NCBI GenBank assembly: GCA_020726505.1
Contig: JAHLEZ010000016.1
Coordinates: 186,001 to 250,000, forward strand
Direction: 5' to 3'
DNA: 64,000 bases
DNA from: Leptodontidium sp. MPI-SDFR-AT-0119
Taxonomy: Eukaryota; Ascomycota; Leotiomycetes; Helotiales; Leptodontidiaceae
Below, in pieces: positions 56,202 to 64,000 of the stretch. Under the pieces are notes generated by a model. The model saw only the letters and a program-made list of their open reading frames with translations, ran no database searches and had not been told where the DNA came from. The position numbers and the translations under genes are program-made. Position 1 is the stretch's first letter, and every line of letters starts with the position of its first letter.

Positions 56202-58026
56202 ACGTCTCACCCCCCCCCCCCCCCCCTTTGGCTTACCTTGCTTAATTCTAACACTTCCTATTTAAGACTTAATAACTTTATTTTGCTTTAACTTTTATAT
56301 AAGATATTATAGAGTTTGATTCTTCTTTTAATTCTGATTCTTTAGGTTCAATCTAGCGCTCCCTAGCTACAATTTGAGCCTCTTTAATAGCACGGATTGT
56401 CGTAAACTTGGAATTTAAACTAGTCTAAATCTTCCTCTTTTTCTTTGGCCTTAAGTGCTTTAATCTCTCTTCTAGTTCTTTAATCTTTATATTTGCCTTC
56501 CCTAATTCGTACTACTTTTCGTTAATCCCTTTTATAACCTTCCTAAAAAGTAAACGTTACGTTAGAAGTTAGTTATATAACCTGCTTGTTAGAGTGCGAA
56601 TTTGTAAGTATAAATCTTTTTGCGCCTTTAGAGTTTATAACTTAATTAAAGTATTAGAAACCTTTAAAGGTAGTATCGGCGTATCTTAAGGCTTTAGGAG
56701 TATTAGATTTATCGATTTATTATTGTTTTCCAATAGTAAAGGGCTTATTAGTGGCTTGGCAATAGATACCGGCTATAAACCTGTAGTTCTTTACCCCGAT
56801 TTAATATTAGAAGGTATAACACTTTCTTGACGTGCCTTCTAATAGTAAATAAGAAAGTTGCGCTTACTAATTAGTATAAAATCGATTAAAGAACTTAACC
56901 TTTGTAACTTTTTCTAATAAATACGCTTAAGTGAGGAGAAAACTATTAAATCAAGAGGTTATAAGACGTGTAACGTATGTGTAGGTAAGAATAAGAGGTA
57001 AATATTATACTCGAGGCGCTTTTAAAGGAATTCTGTAGTCTCGTGGCTCCTATGGCTGTCTAGAATAAGGAGTCTTGTTAAATAATTACGTGGTTATGTC
57101 TAAGTGATAAACACCTTTTCTAGCCACTCTAAAGCCGTAATATTGGTAGTTTACCTATTTTTAGTAGCTGTGAAGTGCTAATTGTCGAATATCTCTAATT
57201 AAGATAGAAACTATTATTATTACACTGACTTTCCCTTGTAAATTACTAGTAGTTATGTCGAAACTTTAGTTGTAGAGATATACTTAATAATTGTCGTCTA
57301 AGCATGTAAACCTGGCTGTTTTGCTTGAACCTTGCGTATTTCGACACTCCTTATAATATATCTATTTAAACTATAACCTTCTATAATACTGGCTTTGTTT
57401 ATATTTCATCGTTAATTAGCTAAAATAGCTCTAATTGCCGGAATATTTAGTTTTTGGAACTAAGGCTGTATAACTTTAGACTAAGCGTAATTAATACGTA
57501 CGGAATCGATATATATCTGCCTCTTAGTCTTAAGAACAGGATTACGAGCTAAAAATCGAGTCATCTAGTGTTTTCCGAGTAGTTTATAGTCCCTTTAAAG
57601 AGCTAAAAGCCTCTCTCTAAAAACCCGAATTTATACGTGTGTAACTCTATGGCCAAGAGCCTCTTGATTCAAAATCCAATTAGTTAATCGTTCCTCTATA
57701 ATTATAGGTAGTCTTTATAAGTGACTAGTAGCCTCTTGACGTGGTTGAGTCGTAGTATTGCGGTAATAGAGTGTAAAACTTGGAATACCTTACTTAAGGG
57801 ATGCCCTTCGTATTGACTTGCCATTTGCGATCTCCTCAAGCCTACATATAACATTATACTTAGTATATTAAGGCTTTATAATCGAAACAATTTACATTCT
57901 AAATTTCAGACAAATTGATTGAAGAATGAGGATATAATTAATTATTGAAGTTGAGAGGTATAAGTAGCGGTGAGTTAAGCGAGGTGGGCCAAAGGCGGGG
58001 GTGGGCCAAAGGGGGGGGTGAGACGT
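56202..58026 (-). mobile_element. pogo/Fot1-like DNA transposon 2, RIP-inactivated
   Basis: 1,825 bases between TA (56200-56201 and 58027-58028). Inverted ends ACGTCTCACCCC...TTTGGC; the left C run is 17 bases long (56210-56226), the right one 8. Read on the minus strand from about 57815 (ASQYEGHPLSKVFQVLHS), the transposase has WHFTATKNR, ITALEWLEKVF, LLILDSHRSHET and LLFLPTHTLHVLQPLDLIVFSPLK, then TGLQPVSIAKPL. These are the same blocks as element 1 at 27591-29380, so the two belong to one superfamily but have different ends. Stops throughout. Confidence 0.88.
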
Positions 58027-58628
58027 TATAGTATACGATTTTGGTTAGGGACAATTAGAAAAAGGAGCAGCGGTAGTACAGTAGGCGCGACCTAAGCGGG
58101 ATTAGTAAAAGGCAAGTAAGGTTCCTAAAGAGGATTTGTCGAGGCAGGGAGATACACAAGTTAATAATGAGTCATGTAATTTCGGTCTTTGAGAGTTTAT
58201 ACTTCTTTACTCCCTAATCTACCTCCTTGGCCTCTTTAATCTCCTCTTGTTTTCTTTTCAACCTCTTTCTTAATACTCTCTCGCATATGAGTCCCCACTT
58301 AACACTAAACTCATCCTCCGCATAAGCCTATCGTATATTAACTTTCGTGCCGAGAGGGTCGAGGTCTAGGCGCGGCGTTGTTGACGAGGAGTGGGGACGA
58401 AATTCTCGATAAGGCGGAAGGGTGAAGGTGAAGCATTGCGAATAGATGTTGGCGTGGGTGCTAGGGAAGATAAATTACTCGAGTTGCATGGATTTGCTCT
58501 AGAACACAATCAAAGCACAGATAGGATCTTCTTGCCAGTGCTCTTACGATTCTAAGATAAGCTGTCTAGAGAGAGACTTAGTGAGGATATAATGGCTACT
58601 TGCGAAATCACACTCTCGTTGGTGATTT
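58027..58628. other. Upstream region of the CHAT pseudogene
   Basis: Mixed composition, with CTTTAATCTCCTC-type pyrimidine runs. The first exon(s) of the CHAT gene may lie here, but no join could be fixed; a TTTTAG acceptor-like site ends at 58631. Confidence 0.35.
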
Positions 58629-61201
58629 TAGCCTGAAACATACTTTGATAGTCTTGAGGCTCAAGTCGAAAGCTTTCGTAGCTCACATGAAGATCAGGAG
58701 CAGACGTGGCTGGATCATGACCTTCAGATGCTGCAAGGCAAACGTGCTCTTTGTACCTCGGACTTTGATCGTCTTGCTTCAGAAGTTGACAACTCTAAGC
58801 AGAGCACGCAGAAACGAAGTTCGACGCAGAACGCGAGCTCGTCATCCTCGAACGAGTCTTCACGCCCAATTCGTGCTTCGGCCATGCTACAGTCATTCCA
58901 GTTCAGTGGTCTTGACCCATCACTGATGGCGAACTTGCAATCTCTTATTGCTGGGTCCAATAGCATTGACGTTTTGCGCCAACAGTATGAAGATGCCAAC
59001 CAGCGTCGTCAGGATGAGCTTGTCATCCACGCTGATATTGATGCTGCTGAGAAGCATCTGACAGATTTCTTGAAAGAGCTGGAAAAGTATTCCATTTTCT
59101 CCGAAGAGCTAGATACAATGAAGACTGCGGCTTTTCAGTGCCTTGGAGATTTGGAAACCATCACCCGGATCCTGCCAACAAGCTTTGGTGGTACAAGAGT
59201 CGGACTGCCAGAGATTGAGGGCACAAATATGCAGATCAAGGACATAATAGCCACGGACAAACGCCACAAATTTGACAGAGCAGTATCATTATGCTTTGCT
59301 GCGAAAGACTGGGAACGTGGCATATCTGGAGTCCAGGACATGCTACAGCGAGACTCAACAAGACTGGATGATATGAAGAGTTCCGACGATCCTCACATAT
59401 GGTATACCATGGTCCATATAGCTTGTATATTGGAGCAGAATAGAGACATTGGGCGAGCGCTTGAATAGTACTTAAGCGCATTCCATGTTGTTGAGACCAA
59501 TCGTCAGCAGCTCGCGGACATCAAAGATCGCCGAGACATCCTGTCAACTGTATCCTCGGGTGAATTTTTCATTGGGATGGCTAGAATTGCGTTTAAATTC
59601 TCTGAAGTGCCCGATAGCTCTTGTGGTCCCTCTCAGCAATGGACCTTGACGCCCGCTGAATGGGAGGATCAAGGTCTTAGGTTTCTGGAGCTTCGGAGAT
59701 CTCGCACATTATTAGATCTTCTGATAGTCCGAAAGCTCGCACCTCCAGACCTCAAAGTTTGGTCAAAGTACTCTTATCAATTGAGGCTCAAAGAAAAGAA
59801 GAGCTCGACAAAAGACACAACCGAGACCAAGTCACAAGATCGTATAGACAAGGAGCCTGAAAGCCGAGAGAAGTACCTGGAGCGAATTTACGGCGAGCTT
59901 ACGGAGGAGCTAGAGTCACCGAGTCTATCTAAGCTCTTGCCAGAGCCTGCCGCCGTCCGAGAGTCAAATGAGAAGTTTTATCAATGCATTCCAGAAACGG
60001 CAATAGTGCTACATATCAGCAGTAGTCGTGAAGGATTGATAATTCTGTGTATCACCTCGCAAGGCATCATTGATATCCACACTGCTGAAATCATGGCTCT
60101 TCAATTGGACAGGCATATCTTCCGGTTCGCAAAGCTTTTCCGCGATGTTAAATATCCTGGGTCCTCGAGCTTACCCGCCATCGCCACCTGCAACCAACAC
60201 ATCCAAGCAATCTCTGATGAAATCATAGAGCCAGTTTCTCGACACATCGAAACAAAGGAACATGTCATCTTCATTCCTTCGCCATCTCTTAACAAGTTCC
60301 CTCTCAGCGCACTTATTTACAAAATGGAACCACTGTTCATGAGTAAAGACGTCTCACAAGTTCCTAGCCTCTCCGTCCTTCAACATCTCGTGGAGAAGAA
60401 GCACCGTCTCAGCAAGAAAGTCAGCGTAATCTACAAAGATCCCGAGTCTACTCACGGCGGCGCCCTTGATATTTCCGCCTCTGCTGCCATCAAAATCGCT
60501 GGCAGCTTTCACGCCAAGCCTCAAGCTGCAACCAAAGCTTTCACGGAGGACATGTTCATCGAAGTGTACTGTACCAGCAGTCAGATGCTCTGCTCATGGC
60601 AACCCACGGTGGTCAGAGTACCAAGTCGGCTTGGGAGTCCTCCATACTCCTGCACCCGTCTTTCCAAGTCCTCGACCTAGCTAGACTACACTCGAATGCA
60701 ACCCTCGTCATCTTTGAAGCACACGTGTCCGGTCTCGGCGAAGAGTCAATCGGTAATGATCTTCTCGGCTTTTCGCACGCTGTACTCGCGTCAGGTGCAA
60801 TTGCCTTCCTTGGTAGGCTCTGGAAGGTAAGCGATGAAGCCAGTGCGCTACTTATGTTGTTCTTGGCCGAAGAGGTCAGAACAAACAAGGGAAGCAAGTC
60901 ACTCGCGAGATGCTATCGCAATGCACAAATAAGACTCTACAAGTTGAATGTTGAAGGGGAGGTAGCAATTCTCGAGGACATGAAGAACTGTCTGGAGGCC
61001 CACTAGGCAAAATTGATTGACGAGAAACTGGCGGCTCAGTTGAGACAGACGGTGGAGGATTTTATTGAGGATATGCAAGAATTGGGAGCAAATTTCGCGC
61101 ATCCGTTTTACTGGGCGCCGTTTGTGTTAATGGGGCATTCTGGGCTTGTACTAGATTTCGATGAATTTGTTGAAACTGGAAGTGAAGTCTTGGCGCTGTG
61201 A
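58629..61201 (+). pseudogene. CHAT-domain (caspase-like) protein, broken, catalytic Cys replaced
   Basis: From about 58632 (ETYFDSLEAQVESFRSSHED) a helical N-terminal region runs to 59465, where GAATAGTAC gives a stop. The same frame goes on to the CHAT domain (59950-60590: AIVLHISSSREGLI, VIFIPSPSLNKFPLSAL). A shift near 60595 moves to ATHGG (catalytic His block), LVIFEAHVSGLGEES, GFSHAVLASGAIAFLGRLWKVSD, a stop at 61004, and the typical end FAHPFYWAPFVLMG. CHAT proteases are caspase relatives found as effectors in NLR-like systems. The block that normally reads SAC.SGLG has histidine instead of the nucleophile cysteine, so even before truncation the protein may have been inactive or a pseudo-protease. 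Two stops and one frameshift. Confidence 0.8.
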
Positions 61202-62126
61202 CTGACGATGGGGATGACCAGGCTCGTTGGCAAGAAGGTTCTCTTCCTGGCGAAGTTTGTTCTCACTTGAGAACAATAAGCCTTTTCAGATAGTTAACAT
61301 CCACAATTGAATGCTATGAAACCAATACGATATTTTCATACTATACCCTTCACCATTTGAAGATTAAATGAGGCTGCTACTTCAGGCTTACAATGGAACA
61401 GGAACGATGGATTGTATTGGCCGAGACGGCGACAATTGAATACCTCACTGTACTCAGATCCAAACCTCGATAACTTTATATTTGCGACTATAAGTATCGG
61501 TAAAGAAATTTTGAGCGAATGAGACTCGCCTTGCAGCGACCCTGCTCCACGGCAAAATCTCAAGGCTTATAATATTAAGACGGACTACCTATTTAGCTAA
61601 GTAATAAATCAAAACCACACTACACACGAGTGTGAATATCTTGGAAAGGTGCTTTTACTTGCCTAAGAACGGATTGTCCCCATCCTCCTGTTCAAGGGAT
61701 TCCTTGATTTCTAGACAAGAGGGTCCGCCTTAGATTAGGTGATGTAGTTTGAGGTGGTGTGGTTTGAAGTGGTGTCATTTGCGGTGGTGTAGTTTCGCCC
61801 GGTCAACAAGCTTATTTGTTTACTTAGCTAGCGAGGATCCTCCGAGAAACATATTAAGGTATACTTCCTCTCGATTGTCCTTGTAGAAATCAGATCAGGG
61901 AAAACTCAGCGATTCTATGTAGTCATAGATATCGCGGCAGGCTTTATAATTGGATTCTCAAAGAGCTGCTAAGCGGGAATGAGGACGTGCTTTATGTTAT
62001 GCAAAAGGGCATATTTGTATCGTATTCAGGCCCAGGTTTCAGAGCTCCAAGGAGCTAAGGACTGTCACGGATTTGAAAGGTGTAGAAGTTTTCTTTGCGA
62101 AATAAAAGACAAGACAATGACGCATT
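61202..62126. other. Intergenic; minisatellite-like GGTGTNGTTT repeats
   Basis: 61746-61795 has three to four imperfect copies of a 15-17-base unit (GTTTGAGGTGGTGTG type). 61336-61563 (minus) is a short frame without known domain. Otherwise unremarkable. Confidence 0.45.
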
Positions 62127-63344
62127 TCAAGGCTCTACTGACTTATCCCTCCGCCTCCGCTTCGTAGACGGACTTCCAGGATCAAGAGGAGGCTGCCCCA
62201 TGTATTGACCCAATTGCGCCTTCACAGTCCTCTTCCGCTCTGTTATCCCCCACTCGATGATATTATGTAGCGCTCTCCTAATCAACTTCGGGTCCTCGTC
62301 TTCCTGCAAATGAAAGCGTTTCACGACATGTACAAGCCATTCCATTTCCCCTTGATCGTTCTGTTCCGCCCAATGTACATTGATGTGTGCCGACTCGTCG
62401 TTAATGACGCAAGTGAACACCATTGTAGCTTGGTCAAGATCGTGTCCTGTTGGAGGTACAGACAATCGCCCCACGGCCTTCCGCCGCGATTGTACCATAG
62501 CTGCCCCAGCGCGCCGGGTTTGGTCTTTGGCCATCTGCATCGATCCTTTGAAGCCTTTCCATTCAACGACGAGAAATGGACTGACAATTCCTTCAGAAAG
62601 CTCCGGCTCAAAGTCCAGCAGCCCTTTTTGCTCCTCGCTTGTGAATGCATCGTACTGAATGCCATATGTGATATCGGGCTTGGGGTTTTTGATTCCAAAG
62701 AATAGCCGGTTGTTCGTCTGGTTAGGGGGAAATGGGACCGCGTCTCGATAGAAGTCTTTGTTGATATTCCAGTCCAAGTGGTCCAGCTCGAAAGACCTAA
62801 GTTGGATCCGACGTGTGCTGTCACCATCATAATTGTACTCATCCGACAGTCCAGTGGTAACCGTTCGTTCTTTCTTGATCAAGAAGGGCATCAGACGCTC
62901 TGCGATAGTCGCTTCGTTGCGCGTTTGTATATCTCCCAAAGTCTTCTCGAACCTCTGGGCCGACTCGGCCTTCATACTCGATTCGCGTTCTCCACCGACA
63001 ATTGTATGCACAGTGTCCTGTAACTCTGGTCTCTCCTTCAGCCGAGCCTTTCCAACAGTATCATCCAGCAGCCCAACTAAGCCCATCCTCCGCCCATTAT
63101 CAGCTTCCGAACTCCCCGTCGATGATTTTGATCCCGATGCCGTCCGGTCTGGTGTCATTGGCGCGTTATTCGGACCCATGGCTGTGAGATTCGCGGCAGT
63201 CAAGGATACTACGGGGCACAGCTTCCGGAGTGTGTTTAGATCTGGGAGAGACGAGCAACGTTTCAATCGAGGAAGGTCCGGGGATTCTGTGGGAGGACTG
63301 CGGCGCGGCGATCGATGGACTGGTTGGTACTTGGACTGTAGCAA
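62127..63344 (-). CDS. PD-(D/E)XK-like fungal protein (DUF7924-type)
   Basis: An intact single-exon gene of 405 aa. The first 100 residues are polar, with SP/RS-rich stretches (disordered). The C-terminal domain (about 140-385) contains NPKPDITYGI (220-229) and PFLVVEWKGF (256-265): a D...ExK arrangement (D224, E261, K263) as in the restriction-endonuclease-like fold. It is followed by a helix MAKDQTRRAGAAMVQSRRK and later VFTCVINDESAHINVHWAE. It ends with a basic tail (TKRRRR), possibly a nuclear signal. The fold assignment rests on this motif and on my recollection that a large fungal family (DUF7924) has the same layout; activity is unproven. Members are common in lineage-specific, TE-rich regions. 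Start ATG 63344. Confidence 0.72.
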   Translation of the reverse strand: MLQSKYQPVHRSPRRSPPTESPDLPRLKRCSSLPDLNTLRKLCPVVSLTAANLTAMGPNNAPMTPDRTASGSKSSTGSSEADNGRRMGLVGLLDDTVGKARLKERPELQDTVHTIVGGERESSMKAESAQRFEKTLGDIQTRNEATIAERLMPFLIKKERTVTTGLSDEYNYDGDSTRRIQLRSFELDHLDWNINKDFYRDAVPFPPNQTNNRLFFGIKNPKPDITYGIQYDAFTSEEQKGLLDFEPELSEGIVSPFLVVEWKGFKGSMQMAKDQTRRAGAAMVQSRRKAVGRLSVPPTGHDLDQATMVFTCVINDESAHINVHWAEQNDQGEMEWLVHVVKRFHLQEDEDPKLIRRALHNIIEWGITERKRTVKAQLGQYMGQPPLDPGSPSTKRRRRDKSVEP

Positions 63345-64000
63345 GGGATCGTGGCTGAGGTTCGAGGATGGAGGGGAGGGATGGTCGAAGGCAGTAGGCG
63401 GCTGGTTGGTAAATATAAATCCAAGCGTAGATGTAGAGAGCGGATTCTACAAATGCATCAGCAGTTAGCAATCATTTAATGCAGAGAATAGAATAGGAGA
63501 AAACAGGAGAGCAGAGCAGAGGAGAGGAGAGGCAGTACCGAGTAAGAGTACGATTCCCGGAATTCTGCGAACGAGCGTTTTGGCATTGCTGTGTTGCCGG
63601 ATTATCGTATGTCGCGCCAATTGACGCGAGGCGAAACGGAACGAGAGAGACTGGACAGCGAGAGATTGGGGGCAATTTAGAGATTCAAGCCATACTAGAG
63701 AGTAATGCGAAGTAGGAGTTGAAGCTGAAGCCGGGGATGATGTTGGTGTTGGTGTTGGAGTCGTGTTGTGTCAATGTTGTGATGGTTTGAAGCCGCATGT
63801 TTACTTGGTTGATGACATAATCACAGCCTCGTCTGCACCAGCCCCACCTTCACAGCCTGATATCCTTTCGAGGCCTGCCTTAACAACATCTATAACTTAT
63901 ATTTATATAATTAGAGATCTTGAGCTTATAAATAGTTATTATTATAAAACTAATAGAATTATATCGTAAAAGAATACCCCTTCAGTGATTATATAATTTA
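63345..64000. other. Upstream region of the 62.1-63.3 kb gene; no gene seen
   Basis: It includes a purine-rich GAGAGCAGAGCAGAGGAGAGG stretch near 63505-63530 (promoter-proximal for the minus-strand gene) and GTTGGTGTTGGTGTTGG microrepeats near 63741. The last 100 bases are A+T-rich. Confidence 0.45.

Noticed and set aside
59460..59470. Intron to remove the stop at 59466 in the CHAT gene
   Set aside because: The frame continues with good similarity on both sides of the stop, with no GT...AG pair that would leave the domain intact.
1..64000. tRNA or rRNA genes
   Set aside because: I looked for cloverleaf-like A and B boxes and rRNA-like conserved blocks and saw none I could defend by eye.

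Overview
The window looks like an accessory, transposon-rich region of a filamentous ascomycete (Pezizomycotina). The evidence is short spliceosomal introns (50-103 bases, GT...AG with CTAAC/CTGAT-like branch sites), three HET-domain genes, an NLR-type gene, Zn(II)2Cys6 and bZIP-DUF3425 regulator genes, and many transposons damaged in the way repeat-induced point mutation (RIP) does it: A+T-rich, with tryptophan TGG codons turned into TAG. The class of fungus cannot be fixed from sequence alone.

Layout. 1-8.2 kb: a broken acyl-CoA synthetase, an apparently intact four-exon short-chain dehydrogenase (minus), a RIP-killed bZIP/DUF3425 gene and an intact two-exon MFS transporter. 8.2-13.9 kb: gene-poor sequence, two Copia fragments (gag; reverse transcriptase) and a frameshifted DEDD-type 3'-5' exonuclease gene. 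14.1-15.9 kb: HET gene 1. 16.3-24 kb: solo LTR, long A+T-rich repeats, a small flavodoxin gene, and a dead Copia element carrying a second solo LTR (target duplication TTAAC) and a dead Tc1/mariner element. 24.1-27.2 kb: HET gene 2 (three exons, 975 aa). 27.6-29.4 kb: dead pogo/Fot1-like element. 29.5-31.3 kb: broken Zn2Cys6 regulator. 31.3-32.4 kb: helicase and Copia scraps and tandem repeats. 32.4-43.9 kb: a nest of two dead piggyBac-like elements, one split by a complete 7.4 kb chromodomain Gypsy element (34145-41545, duplication ACACG). 46-52 kb: the best preserved and most interesting part, an intact 1,217-aa NB-ARC/TPR/ZZ-finger NLR (minus) head to head with an intact 657-aa HET protein (plus) across 314 bases. 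53-58 kb: another A+T-rich repeat, an ankyrin fragment, a solo LTR with duplication AGCTC, and a second Fot1-like element. 58.6-61.2 kb: a broken CHAT-domain gene. 62.1-63.3 kb: a PD-(D/E)XK-like gene.

How the genes may work together. HET, NB-ARC/TPR, ankyrin and CHAT domains all belong to fungal non-self recognition and regulated cell death. Finding three HET genes, one NLR, one ankyrin fragment and one CHAT pseudogene in 50 kb of TE-rich DNA suggests a fast-evolving allorecognition or immunity locus. The NLR has only about 80 residues before its NB-ARC and no recognisable effector domain, so the divergent HET gene is a natural candidate partner. This pairing is inference. The broken genes (acyl-CoA synthetase, bZIP, exonuclease, Zn2Cys6, CHAT) show active decay of the region, while the intact HET/NLR genes seem to have been kept.
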